DNA of 64,000 bases from Terfezia claveryi (Eukaryota; Ascomycota; Pezizomycetes; Pezizales; Pezizaceae): assembly GCA_015179025.1 (NCBI GenBank), contig WHUX01000188.1, forward strand, positions 1 through 64,000. Reading direction: 5' to 3'. Position 1 is the first letter of the stretch. Each line of letters starts with the position of its first letter. The translations under genes were made by a program, and so were the position numbers. Below, one piece after another: positions 1 through 9,962 of this stretch. The notes below the pieces were generated by a model, which had not been told where the DNA came from, did not search any database, and saw only the letters and a list, made by a program, of their open reading frames with translations.

Positions 1-2
1 CG

Positions 3-1766
3 ATGGAGAGTACAAATTGGACCAATCTTATAACGCAATTACGCAGGTACGCCGTGAACTATGGGGTTCAACACCAATTGGTTATGGATGGTACATATGC
101 TTTATACATTGAGTTCCTGGATATGGACTCGGACGAGGATATAACATCTGCAGACGTTTATATACGGTATTTAATTGTGGAGTTTTGCGCAAGTACTCAT
201 GGAATCTGGGACACACCTCCAGGAATAAACGTTCTAGACCAGACCAGCGACATCATGTTGAATGCAAGGGAGCTTGTGATGTTCTTAGTATGGAATGCCT
301 CAACATCTATTTCATCAAGTCTAGGCCCACCTCCGACCCCTACAGATTTGCAGGCAATCCATGGACGAGGAAGTCGAAAGAAAGGCGCCGACGGAAGTCC
401 CCGTGTGCAAAAACGTACACGAAGTTCGTACGCAGGTGGTGGGGGCTTTGGTGAGAAAGGCGAAACCTCAAGTACCGGTGGTAAAGAGACTGACAAGCGT
501 GGACGCTATGACGGAGATCATAGTCGTCAGAAGGAGAGTGGTCAGAAGCAGGGGGGAGGGGGGGATAAATCGAGCCAAAACATATTTCCAGAGGAGATAG
601 AGGACGGACCGCCTGTTTCAACAACCCTCCCTCCAGTTGGTACAATCTTTGAACTTGTTCCTGCCGAACCCAGCATTGGAGATTCCGGATTTTGGGATCA
701 TGAGACATATGTGGATGACACTTCAGATCACAACGGAAGTGCCTCAGGAAGGAACGTCGCACAAGAACATGCACTGGAAGCAGATCAGCCCGCTTCAAGC
801 GCCGCTGACCCTTTATGTCTTCGTGCAAGCCTAGCAAGGGCCCTCTACAACGTTACTAACAGTGCTGCTAGTTCCTTTGTCCAAAATGGTCAAGGCCTCG
901 TTGCACAAATCAGCAAACTTCTCACACCCCATGTTGCTCTCATTACTCTTCTAAGTCCCACGCCAGGATTAGACGCTACCGCAGGCACACCCAGAATGAT
1001 CATGAAATCGTTCCCATACGAGGGCACTGGTTCTGCTGACAAGGGTCCTCTGGCAGCAGGTCTTCTTCCCTCCCAGTTACCCCTGCCAACTGAGCTCTCC
1101 GCTGACAAGGGTCCTCTGGCAGCAGGTCTTCTTCCCTCCCAGTTACCCCTGCCAACTGAGCTCTCCGCATACAAGGCATTTGCCACTGTCGGGGCAGGGT
1201 TGGATTATGTAAACATTCCTGTACCGCACTATTTTGGGGCATGGAAGTACATGCCTTTGAGAATGCCGAGCTTTCCAGATGCATCCCCAGTTACTCCACA
1301 GTTTACAGTGCTTCTTGTTGAGGATCTCTCTGCGCCGGGACTAGATGGACAAACATTGCTTGACTATTTCTACCCAGTTAAGCAAACACGCTCTGACATT
1401 ACAGTTGCAGAGCGGGATCTTGTGTATGATGCAGCAAAAGTATCTCTGGAGTGGCTCCATACCAAGGCCCATGTCAGCCACCGGGACCTGAATGAGTCGA
1501 ATATCATGGTACTCCAGAACCCAGTCACAGTAGTGCTCATTGACTTTGACCAAGCAGCAGTTGGAGAGAGGGTTCTAGAGGGGTGTGGCGCTTTAATACC
1601 TACTAGTAGGAGACGATATTGGGATGCAGTTAAGGGATGGGGCAAAGTGGATAGGATAGTGCTGAAGGAAATTTTTGAAAGAGTGCGCATACGTGGTAGT
1701 GGTGGAGTTGATTCAAGTAGCGAGGATGAGGAAGGTAATTGCGAGGACAGTGGGGAGGAGGAATAA
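3..1766 (+). CDS. Protein kinase-like protein with a disordered N-terminal half
   Basis: A 587-residue intronless frame begins at an ATG two bases into the window, so an upstream exon cannot be excluded. Residues about 110-210 are rich in G, S, K, R and E and look disordered. The C-terminal part reads as a protein-kinase fold: a candidate ATP lysine (K335, in MIMKSF), a hinge-like VLLVEDL, the catalytic loop HRDLNESN (H493-N500) and IDFD (D514-D516). The usual DFG is DFD here, as in several fungal kinase-like families, and the glycine loop is not obvious, so activity is uncertain. A 22-residue segment is perfectly duplicated between K335 and the next lobe (DNA 1035-1166). The tail is acidic. 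The likely role is a fungal Ser/Thr kinase or pseudokinase of lineage-specific type; the substrate is unknown. Confidence 0.7.
   Translation: MESTNWTNLITQLRRYAVNYGVQHQLVMDGTYALYIEFLDMDSDEDITSADVYIRYLIVEFCASTHGIWDTPPGINVLDQTSDIMLNARELVMFLVWNASTSISSSLGPPPTPTDLQAIHGRGSRKKGADGSPRVQKRTRSSYAGGGGFGEKGETSSTGGKETDKRGRYDGDHSRQKESGQKQGGGGDKSSQNIFPEEIEDGPPVSTTLPPVGTIFELVPAEPSIGDSGFWDHETYVDDTSDHNGSASGRNVAQEHALEADQPASSAADPLCLRASLARALYNVTNSAASSFVQNGQGLVAQISKLLTPHVALITLLSPTPGLDATAGTPRMIMKSFPYEGTGSADKGPLAAGLLPSQLPLPTELSADKGPLAAGLLPSQLPLPTELSAYKAFATVGAGLDYVNIPVPHYFGAWKYMPLRMPSFPDASPVTPQFTVLLVEDLSAPGLDGQTLLDYFYPVKQTRSDITVAERDLVYDAAKVSLEWLHTKAHVSHRDLNESNIMVLQNPVTVVLIDFDQAAVGERVLEGCGALIPTSRRRYWDAVKGWGKVDRIVLKEIFERVRIRGSGGVDSSSEDEEGNCEDSGEEE
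1035..1166 (+). repeat. Perfect 66-bp tandem duplication inside the kinase-like gene
   Basis: Two identical 66-bp units (1035-1100 and 1101-1166) encode two identical 22-residue blocks starting ADKGPLAAGLL. The frame is kept. Perfect identity implies a recent duplication, or an assembly duplication. Confidence 0.9.
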
Positions 1767-2250
1767 GGGTTGGCCGCTGTTTCGATATCCACATACTACG
1801 TGAGAGGACAACGATGAAATACGGCCCAATAAATATGGGGCAAGGGTGGGACTAGAATTAGGGGACGGCTTTACCGTAGTGTTCTGGCCTATTATTTAAT
1901 AAATCACCACTCATGTGGATTTGCCAATGAGACGCTATTTACAGTTTGGTCAAACCGTTCACTAATAGTGATGTTGGCGCCCACTCGCTAGTCTTGGGAT
2001 TGCTATGAAATCAATGAATAATCTCGCATTTTTGTAGTCTGACTTGGCATTTTTGACGCATAACTGACGGTAGGCATTTTTGTTATTTTAAATACTCATT
2101 ACTGGTATGCGGACCCGACGAGGGTCTATGTCGAGCCACTTGGAAACCAGGTGGATTCAGAACAGGGCACGATAGCAAGGAAAAATGTGAATAGATAAGA
2201 AATATGGCATTGACTATGATATATATGTACCATCCCCCCCCTCCCCAATT
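1767..2250. other. Non-coding; contains a dispersed repeat relic (2095-2180)
   Basis: I see no gene. The stretch 2095-2180 (starting CATTACTGGTATGC) resembles 3890-3960 (starting CATTACTGATATGC) with several small gaps. It appears to be a diverged copy of an unidentified dispersed repeat. Confidence 0.4.
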
Positions 2251-2254
2251 GAAC

Positions 2255-2815
2255 TTAAAACTCCGGCTTGTCCAACTCCGCCCAGGTACTCTTATTGCCT
2301 AGTAAGAAGGCACTTTCGCCAGCCCAGTCTGGGGCATTCGAGAGTAATATGCTGAGTGTTTTCCAGTGGGTGACTGCAGGCACATTGGATGGTGTCTGTT
2401 TTACCGACATCATGAAGCCAACTTTTCTGGAGGCCTCTATACGTTCGCATCCATGTCTAGGCTGACAGGGCTTGGCTCCACTCATACCTCCACCTACTGT
2501 ACCTCGCACTCGTTCTTACTTCTTTTCGAATGGCCCTCGAAGCTGTGTGTAGGCCCCCTTCTGTCACCGTGTGGGTAAGCCCTGTGATCTGGCCTAGGAT
2601 TCACTCGAATGCTGCTCTCCGATCCGCTTTACCACTGCCTTCGATGCCAATATGGCCCTTTACCCACGATATTTTGACGTCCTTTCTCTCCGCCGACTGG
2701 ACAAGGGCTGCTTTGATGTTCTCCTCGATACCAGACCTGGGGGAGCCCCTCTGCTCATGTTGGATACACTTGGATGGCGGCCTGGGAATGGACACAGTCA
2801 CACCATCTTGGAGTC
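2255..2815 (-). pseudogene. Relic of a Tad-like LINE: RNase H region of the reverse transcriptase ORF
   Basis: On the minus strand, 2601-2801 translates to a segment containing ISWVKGHIGIEGSGKADRRA. This is the characteristic end of the RNase H domain of fungal Tad/LINE polyproteins (W-V-x-G-H-x-G-I-x-G-N-x-x-A-D). Below it, 2255-2509 gives a second short minus-strand piece (HWKTLSILLSNAPDWAG) that would be the C-terminal tail. The two pieces lie in different frames and neither has the reverse transcriptase core, so this is a 5'-truncated, mutated fragment. No poly-A tail is preserved at its low-coordinate end. Confidence 0.6.
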
Positions 2816-2829
2816 CTCAATGAAGAGGG

Positions 2830-4039
2830 CGAGGTAGGCTGTATGTAGCTCGCTATCTGCTACTGTGGCTATGACGATTGGTATGGCTGGGTGGTAAGTT
2901 CTTTTTTTTTTTTTTGGCTGAAGTCTATTCGTCTATGCAGCTTAAGGCTATGAGGGAGCCCTGTTCCCCTCACCTTAAAAGACTCAGTACACCTACAGAA
3001 GAGTGGGCTACATAAACGTCTAACCTTCCGATCCTAAGGATACTGAAATAACACCTTCTTCCTCTGCCGCGCCTCTATATCTAGGCCAAGTCAAGGGCAC
3101 AGCAACTGAAGGAGGCCTAGGTATGTGCAACCTCCAAGACCATTCACAAGACGGCGAGACAAAAATAGCAGACTCGAATGGCACCGACTTAGTCTGGTTA
3201 CGGGGGTCCCCCCAGTCGGGCATCGAAGTAGACAGATCATGTGTCTAGTTCAGGGTAATGAGCTCACCTGATAACCCTATTATCGAAGTCATCAAGCTAC
3301 CGTAAACCTCAATTTTCTCATAATCGCGGGTGGCCTGGCCATTCCATACCTATCATTGCTTTGGGAGTTCTCCCCTACGATGATTTCCCATTTGTGAGAT
3401 GAAGTTTCAAAGTTCATGAGGGAGGGAGTTTTCTTCTGGGGCTTCAGTCAGGGCCCTTGGGTTCATCCGACATTGCCTGTTAATTACATCCCGGAAGTAT
3501 CCCATTCGTGAGTTTCCTGTGTGTATTTAGCTTGCAATAGACCTGGCAGATTAACTTGCCTTCCTCTGAATCCACACGGGTCTGCATACGAGTGTTGAGT
3601 ATTAAGAAAAAAGATTTTTATTAAAAAAAAACCGGCCATTCCGTATTCTCCCGTGGCCCGGAACGCCCTCGCATATGAGTAATGAATATTTAAAAATAAG
3701 AATAAAAACGGTTGCGGGGCTTGTGACAACCAGACTAGGCACAGACAGACACGCACTATCTCCATTCACGTGGATGAGAAATAAGCAAAGCAGACTCCTT
3801 TGATGGGAGTGCCACAATTTGAGTGGGGCCGTTCAGAACGAGAGAGGGCCCTCCGAGGGCACATGTTTTTTTTTTTTAAAAAAAAAATTCATTACTGATA
3901 TGCAGTCCCAACATAAAGCCACTGGGCACCCCGGGTTGATTTAGGACAAGGCAAGTTGATTCGCCAGGTCCTCAGGAAATGGATACATGCAGATCTACCG
4001 CCGTCCCTTTAGCATAGGTAAACCAAGGTGCATTATTAG
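2830..4039. other. Gene-free stretch with T-runs and repeat relics
   Basis: I find no supportable gene. A T-run at about 2900-2917 is followed by a short segment (AAGTCTATTCGTCTATG) that recurs after a second T-run near 9310-9350. This could be the tail of a minus-strand retroposon family. Stretches at 3615-3640 and 3865-3890 are A/T homopolymers. A diverged copy of the 2095 repeat lies at 3890-3960, directly before the HNH gene. Confidence 0.4.
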
Positions 4040-5089
4040 CTAGGCGTTTCCACAGCCTCTCTATTCAGCTATGCATCGCCTACAGCTAGCTTCGAAATAC
4101 CGGTTGACCGTTCTTCGGGTCGAAACATTCAGTTCTATGATGCGACATCGCCGGAGGCCGCTCTGGGAGGAATGATTCAGAATGGTTCGGCAACAGCAGG
4201 CAACTTTCTGGACATGCTGGGGATCCTTCTTATTACACAGTCGCCTATCCGAGTACGAGAAAGAGATTCGGGTCACATAGTTACGACGACAAATACTAGG
4301 CTGGAGGCCGGACACTATGATATCTATTGTGGTAGTAAGTTCTGAGTTGTAGGAGTATGCTTATTGATGCTAGATGCTAATGAATGGGTAGATCTAATTA
4401 ATGTGAACGATGAACCGTGGGTGTTTCGCTTGATATCTCATAACGTATCAGGCAGAGATGGAGCGTTTATGACTGGAATTCGCGCTCGCGATGGACGATT
4501 TGTTATTTCTGGGGTCATAAATCCAAGATTGAGAATTGAGCGTGGAGCGTGGGCTGGTTTCGAAGCAGCGCACATTTTTTCCTCTAGAAAAAGAGGATAC
4601 AGTGTGGATTCATGGGAATTCGGACGCTGGATTACAGATATGGATGATACAAACGGAGTGTCTAAAATCAATTCGCTGCAGAATGGTATTCTGCTTCGGG
4701 TAGATATTCATCAGCTATTTGATCAATACCTGATATCGGTGAATCCGGATGTGAGTAACTTATTGACTGAATTTATATCAATATTTATACTGACGGAGTA
4801 GCAGGACGGTTACAAGGTCGTCGTCTTTGATGATGATCATTTAGGACTGGATGGAAGAGTACTTGATCCAGTTTGTCGAGACCCGAATAATGCGCATCGT
4901 GTGTTGGACGAGCTTTTGAGATGGCATTTCAGACAGTCTGTGTTGGCGAACATGAGGGGGGCGGGCGAGCCCATATTCGAGCATGACTTTTCAGGGGGAG
5001 ATATGATTGGTGTGATAAGCAAGGAGCCATATGCAAAAGAGAGGTTGGAAATGGAAGTCGCGACTAGATTGAGGGGGCAGTCTGTTTAA
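4040..5089 (+). CDS. Fungal HNH endonuclease-domain protein, three exons, 5' start unresolved
   Basis: The spliced frame matches the fungal HNH_2-type family. Exon 1 is open from 4040 to 4334 and contains FYDATSPEAALGG and HYDIYCG. Intron 1 is 4335-4391 (GTAAGT donor, GCTAATG branch, TAG acceptor). Exon 2 is 4392-4750 and contains NDEPWV, the ITG-like ISGV and the catalytic-type AAHIF and NSLQNGILLRVDIHQLFD block. Intron 2 is 4751-4804 (GTGAGT, CTGAC, CAG). Exon 3 is 4805-5089 and contains GYKVVVFDDD, ELLRWHFRQSVLANMRG and YAKERLEMEVATRLRG. All joins keep frame. The first cysteine seen in relatives (CVISG) is F here (FVISG). No in-frame ATG lies between the stop at 4037 and exon 1. An ATG at 3987 could be joined by a 38-nt intron, which is unusually short, so the 5' end may be decayed. 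The likely role is a nuclease of unknown substrate. Confidence 0.7.
4335..4391 (+). other. Intron 1 of the HNH gene
   Basis: The donor is GTAAGT at 4335, a GCTAATG branch-like site lies near 4376, and the acceptor is TAG at 4389-4391. Removal joins a phase-1 exon end to the NDEPWV exon in frame. Confidence 0.65.
4751..4804 (+). other. Intron 2 of the HNH gene
   Basis: The donor is GTGAGT at 4751, CTGAC lies at 4790-4794 and CAG at 4802-4804. It is a 54-nt phase-0 intron that joins VNPD to DGYKVVV, the continuity expected in this family. Confidence 0.85.
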
Positions 5090-5420
5090 TAGAATTGCTA
5101 TTTTATTCTGAGAGAGCTTTTCTCCGGAATCTCTCTCCTACATCCCTTTTATATACCAATACCAAAAAAATACTTTTGAAACAAAACTATACAAGAATAC
5201 CACTTACGGATACAAACTGCCGTCAACTATTTTCAACAACCACATCCTTCTTCACGATACCTCCATTACTCAATGCGAAACATGCAATCCACCACAACCG
5301 AACAGTTACCCATCCATCTCTTTTTGTCCTCTTCCATCGTATCATACAAAAAATAGCGTGGGGGCCCGTTCTAGGCAGGGTGTAAGGGTAGAACTTGAGT
5401 GCTTCCAGAGATTGTTTATC
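5090..5420. other. Downstream flank of the HNH gene, nothing recognised
   Basis: A 96-codon frame at 5095-5385 has no ATG start and no recognisable motif. It is more likely 3' untranslated or intergenic sequence. Confidence 0.4.
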
Positions 5421-5454
5421 TATACCTACTCAACCGTAGACTGCTACATAGACT

Positions 5455-5775
5455 AGACTTTGCTGGTAGACATGGCTTAACTCATGACTTTGCCAGTAGT
5501 AGATATGGCTTTGCCGGTAAAACATGGCTTTGCCGGTAACTCATACCTTTGCCAGTAAATCATGACTTTGCTGGTAGTAGATATGGCTTTACCATTAACT
5601 CATCCAGTAACTTATGGCTTTGGCTTTGCCGGTAACTCATACCTTTGCCAGTAAATCATGACTTTGCTGGTAGTAGATATGGCTTTACCATTAACTCATC
5701 CAGTAACTTATGGCTTTGCCGGTAAAACATGGCTTTGCCGGTAAAACATAGCTTTTCCAGTAACTCATGGCTTTC
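5455..5775 (+). repeat. Imperfect minisatellite (units around GGCTTTGCCGGTAA)
   Basis: Short units of about 17-20 bp built on CTTTGCCGGTAAMWCAT / CTTTGCCAGTAAATCATGA recur about 15 times. A composite block of about 96 bp is repeated nearly exactly at about 5527-5622 and 5627-5722. I see no coding potential. Confidence 0.8.
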
Positions 5776-5962
5776 TGAATTAGCATATGCTTAAGATGTT
5801 TGGGTGAGCATTCTCTGAATTAGCATGGTCGAGATGTCTGAATTAGCCTATGCTCATGATGTCTGAATTCCGCATGCTTGAGATGTCTGAATTCCGCATG
5901 CCCAGGAATGTCTGAATTCGCGTGCTCAAGATGTCTGAATTCGCATATGCTCGAGACGTCTG
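5773..5962 (-). repeat. Small, diverged copy of the 23-bp minisatellite
   Basis: About eight units of the form GATGTCTGAATTCSCATGCT are present. Read on the minus strand they match the 23-bp unit of the large array at 60.1-62.9 kb (AATTCAGACATCTCGAACATG). The units here are more divergent than in the large array. Confidence 0.8.
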
Positions 5963-6544
5963 CTATATTTGAATTAGTCGGTTATATTTGAATGTGGTTG
6001 GTTATTGTTGTTCTCAGATGTAAAAGCTATGTAATTGGCTACTTCGCAATTGGTGCCGTTAGCCAAGACATCATCTTGCGGCTGGCGCCATACAAAAAAC
6101 TAAAGTATTTCAGACCCTCCTACGGAGGGGGTCGTGGGTGCCTGTAAGGTTGTCGAGTTGTGTTCATGCTTCTGCGGGCTCGAAAAGGTCATCATCCGTG
6201 TTTGATATGACTGTACTGTATAGTAAGCAGGGTTGTCACATGATCTTTATAGGTTTTGCGAGCTGTTGAAATAATATGCTTTGTTGAGATAATATGCCAC
6301 TATTCTGTCGTTTCAGCTGTCGCTGTCGTCATTGTTATTGCTATTGCTTTTGACGGAGTCTCTTGCTTCAGCGGCTATTTAAACCGCTCGAAAGTCCTGT
6401 CTGTTCTATAGATTCAATCAATCAAGCAAGCAAGCAAGCAATCCAATCATTCAATTGAGAGAATACCGCAATACAATCTTCCAATGCATATGCCACTCGT
6501 TTCCCTGTAGACTTCCAACACGAACGAAGGACGATAGAGCATTA
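5963..6544 (+). promoter_or_regulatory. Candidate promoter region of the small orphan gene
   Basis: The region has no ORF. Pyrimidine-rich sequence at 6300-6350 is followed by a TATA-like TATTTAAA at 6376-6383 and a purine-rich CAAGCAAGCAAGCAA tract at 6423-6441. That order would fit a core promoter and 5' leader. This is inference from position and composition only. Confidence 0.3.
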
Positions 6545-6853
6545 ATGCCGTTGCCTCCTCGAAATTACATCTTAGCAGATCATAGGTTCTCCATGAGCGA
6601 ACAAAAGACGCCCAAACGCTACAAATATGGGGATTTTGTATGGGAAAATGATAGGATCTTTGTTGCATGCTTATGCAAGGTACGAAACTTTTGCTACCAA
6701 GTAACTGTAGCTAAGCGTTTATTGAACAAATGGCCTGATCACTGTCACATTGATCTATGGAAATTAATGATCCGGTATGGTTTGAATTGGCGTATTGGTA
6801 ACACCACTACTGTGATACGAGATTGTGTGCAATACGCAGTTCGATTCGCTTAA
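6545..6853 (+). CDS. Small protein of unknown function (102 aa)
   Basis: The open frame runs from 6455, but its first in-frame ATG is 6545, giving MPLPPRNYILADHR and a 102-residue basic, cysteine-containing protein ending in VQYAVRFA. An alternative ATG 45 bases downstream gives MSEQKTPKRYKYGDF. I do not recognise the family. It contains four cysteines and no clear signal peptide or membrane segment. The main argument for it is the plausible upstream promoter and an open frame in a non-repetitive stretch. It could equally be a chance ORF. Confidence 0.3.
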   Translation: MPLPPRNYILADHRFSMSEQKTPKRYKYGDFVWENDRIFVACLCKVRNFCYQVTVAKRLLNKWPDHCHIDLWKLMIRYGLNWRIGNTTTVIRDCVQYAVRFA

Positions 6854-6949
6854 ATCAAAAACCTAAAAGAACCCTGTTCTAGCCAAGGACACGGTTGTAA
6901 CCCAACATTGAGAACACACAGATGGTATAACATCCACTAGATTATAAAT

Positions 6950-7025
6950 GTGACTACGCTAGCAGGTTTAGTACCAAGTTACTACAGTGGGAGACTCTAT
7001 GGGAAAGTCTCCCACTATAGCATGC
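6950..7025. repeat. Short dispersed repeat with a hairpin
   Basis: The segment GACTACGCTAGCAGGTTTAG (6952-6971) recurs in the opposite orientation near 50.80 kb and 59.62 kb. Next to it, GTGGGAGACT and AGTCTCCCAC form a stem with a short loop at about 6987-7016. It is probably a MITE-like relic. Confidence 0.45.
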
Positions 7026-7339
7026 ATTACTCCGTAGGTATTTAGAATTTTTGACTTCTTCTTTTAGTATCATTGAAGGGTTGCCTTTTTGAGAAATCAT
7101 ACAGGTACTGTACCAAAAAGGGGGATGTTATCGCTCGGGTGGTGATTCCGCTTCTCTATGAATACCAAGAGCACTGTCCGGGTGGCTGAACTTTATCGGC
7201 CTTACGAATAAAGTTAGGTCATACCACATACTTCCGAGAATACCACAGCAATCCTGGATCGCAATAACTCCGTAGTTTGGTGAGACCCGAAGTTGGTTAA
7301 ATAAAATAGTGGTGTAATGTTGATACACGAAGTTGGTCA

Positions 7340-8640
7340 AATATAATATCACTCTAATACTCGCTCTAATACTCGCTCTAATACTCGCTCTAATACTCGC
7401 TACAACACTCGCTCTAATACTCGCTCTAATACTCGCTACAACACTCGCTCTAATACTCGCTCTAATACTCGCTACAACACTTCGCTCTAATACTCGCTCT
7501 AATAATCACTCTAATACTCGCTCTAATACTCACTCTAATACTTGCTGTAATATGCCTTAGAAATTTTATAAGACATTGGATAAAGAGCAAAGGAAAAAAG
7601 CATGAGTAAGCGAAGTATAGATACCGGAAAACAATAGTGGCCAAGCCCGATTGCCAAGGCCGACAATATAGACTTTCCGGAGACAATGAGATAATGGATA
7701 ATAAGAGGGGTGGCATGACAGTGCTCAGCCCCGCTCAGCCCACTATCGCGCGCGGGTGCAGTACTACTCAATGCCTAACCTGGTAATAGTCATATTGGGA
7801 AATCGTAGTCGTAGTACTATGATATGTAGGTATGGAGTTCACGCTTTGTGATATGTATCGCAGGAAGTTATGCCTTCACGGCCTATATATATATATCCAA
7901 GAAACTCATGCATTCGAGGCTTATATATATATACTTATGCATGGAATTCATGCTTTCGAGGCTTATATATATATATGCATAGAATTCATGCTTTCACGGT
8001 CTCTAGATATGCATGGAATTCATGCATTCGAGGCTTATATATATATATGCATGGATTTCATGCTTTCACGATCTCTAGATATGCATGGAATTCATACTTT
8101 CGCGGCCTCTATGCATTTAAGCCTCGAATGCATGAGTTTCTTGGATATATATAAATAGGCTGTGAAGGCATAACTTCCTACGATACATATCACAAAGCGT
8201 GAACTCCATACCTACATATCATAGTACTACGACTACGATTTCCCAATATGACTATTACCAGGTTAGGCATTGAGTAGTACTGCACCCGCGCGCGATAGTG
8301 GGCTGAGCGGGGCTGAGCACTGTCATGCCACCCCTCTTATTATCCATTATCTCATTGTCTCCGGAAAGTCTATATTGTCGGCCTTGGCAATCGGGCTTGG
8401 CAACTATAGTTTTCCTGTATATATACCTTCCCCCCTCACACCTTTTCCCTTTGCTCTTTATCCAATGTCTTGTATGATTTCCAAAGCATATTAGAGCAAG
8501 TATTAGAGTGAGTATTAGAGCGAATATTAGAGTGATTATTAGACCGAGTATTACAGCGAGTGTTGTAGCGAGTATTAGAGCGAGTATTAGAGCGAGTGTT
8601 GTAGCGAGTATTAGTACGCTGTGTATACTATTATAATTAG
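7340..8640. repeat. Foldback (long inverted repeat) inside the TIR element
   Basis: Sequence 7560-7920 is repeated in inverse complement at about 8110-8490, including the block around GCGCGCGGGTGCAGTACTAC (7748-7767 and its complement at 8270-8290). The outer arms are 12-bp arrays (CTAATACTCGCT at 7350-7550, its complement at 8492-8612). The loop of about 190 bp carries alternating TATATA runs and TGGAATTCATGC. Apparent ORFs at 7535-7771 and 8270-8494 are mirror images of the same repeat. Confidence 0.85.
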
Positions 8641-8672
8641 TGAATAAAATGAATATTTCCGCTGTACATATT

Positions 8673-8990
8673 CTCGATCTGAAGTCTGCTCCGAAATCTG
8701 CTCCGAAATCTGCTCCAAAATCTGCTCCGAAATCTGCTCCGAAATCTGCTCCGAAATCTGCTCTAGTGCCAAGATTCCAGAGCTGTTAGCGTGTGCATAG
8801 CCTGTTCTAGCGTGGTTATAAGCTGCATTTTAGCACTACTATATCGCAACGGTATTCTTGACAATATAATAGCGACCATTTTTAGTCTCCACAATACTTA
8901 CTAAAGCAACGGTATTCTGGACAACACGGTGGCGAACATTTTAGTCTCCACAATACTTACTAAAGCAACAGTATTCCAGACAATGCGTAC
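8673..8990 (+). repeat. Two tandem repeats: 12-bp GAAATCTGCTCC units and a 62-bp unit
   Basis: At 8680-8765 about seven copies of a 12-bp unit occur. At 8845-8985 a unit of about 62 bp starting CAACGGTATTC is present twice plus a partial third copy. The 12-bp block and its right flank (GTGCCAAGATTCC...GTGTGCATAGCCTG) recur at 59.69-59.80 kb. Confidence 0.75.
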
Positions 8991-9136
8991 TATGTGCTAC
9001 GCGACGCCACTAAAATAAAGTTGGTCTATGTATACGGAAATAAATAGGAGTTGCCGACTAACATTAAAGTATCCACAATAACATAGGAACGCGACAGCGC
9101 TGCTCGTGCGATAACATCCCCCTTTTTGGTACAGTA

Positions 9137-9666
9137 GTTCTTTTTTAGCCCATACCTTTTCTGGTATCTCCTAGTCTACCCTTTTTGTTATTAAGCTAGT
9201 TCTATCCTAGTATTCTCTCTACTACATTATTTTTAGTCTAGTTACCATTTTAAGATCAAGTTCTATAATACCTAATAGGCAGGTAGTACTTAGACAAGCC
9301 CTTGACATTTTTTTTTTTTTTAAAGTCTATATGTCTATGAAGCTATAGGCTATAAGATAGAGCCTTTAATATATAGTGCTATGGACAAAAATTTTAAAGT
9401 AACCCTATGTTTGGAGTCTAGTTTGTATCTCAGATGCTAGCTATATTAGGTCATTAAATATATATATGTATGATTATTTTCCTCTATACTAAACAGAAAT
9501 TTACAAAATTACTATTATATCTATAGTATTAATACTAACCTAGACCTTTCCTATAACTACTTTAGGTAGCATAACTACTAACTCCTTTGATACCTTCAAT
9601 CATGCTTACTCTAGCAGGAGTGCAGCCTATTATTACCAGCTCTAAGCCCTCCTAACAACTAAAGAT
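9137..9666. other. AT-rich stretch, no gene seen
   Basis: The sequence is low in complexity and AT-rich. A T-run at about 9309-9323 is followed by a sequence resembling that after the 2.9-kb T-run. I see no frame of interest. Confidence 0.4.
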
Positions 9667-9962
9667 TGTTACGGCTGACATTATGCAGACTGGGCCGGTA
9701 CTACCTAACAGTGGGTGGCCTGAAGTTAACCCCACTTTCCTATATATATACCTACTTCTTATATTTAGCTATTGCTCTCTAAGACTCGAGTGAAGTCTTG
9801 TATCACTAGGTTACTTTACTTTATCGAATGAATCAATCTATATTCTTCATTATGTGCTTCGTGTAGCCCAGTTAGGCCCGAGACCAAGAATTATGCCTTT
9901 GCAGGCTCCAAATATATCAATATGCTAACAGATATCTCCATATCACTGGCTCGCCCCTAACA
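9667..9962 (+). repeat. LTR-like relic, copy 1 (TGTTACGG...CTAACA)
   Basis: It is homologous over its length to the solo LTR at 44687-44963. Shared landmarks are TTACGGCTGA, GTGGGTGGCCTGAAGT, a TATATATA box and GCTCTCTAAGACT. It begins TG and ends CA. I could not see a matching target duplication (AAGAT before, TTACT after), so it may be one end of a deleted element. Confidence 0.65.

Larger units (their letters stand above)
7108..9134. mobile_element. Non-autonomous DNA transposon with about 27-bp terminal inverted repeats and TA duplication
   Basis: The left end is CTGTACCAAAAAGGGGGATG at 7108 and the exact inverse complement ends at 9134. The match covers about 27 bp (to TTATCGC) and continues imperfectly. 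Each end is bordered by TA (7106-7107, 9135-9136), as in Tc1/mariner-type insertions. The 2.0-kb interior has no transposase frame. It holds a 12-bp minisatellite, a large inverted repeat and other tandem repeats, so it must be moved in trans if it moves at all. The superfamily assignment rests only on the TA and the TIRs. Confidence 0.75.

Noticed and set aside
7832..8158. ORFs rich in IYIY and HAFEAY
   Set aside because: They come from TATATA runs and a repeated GGAATTCATGC motif in the foldback loop; equivalents at 29.0-29.5 kb show the same artefact.
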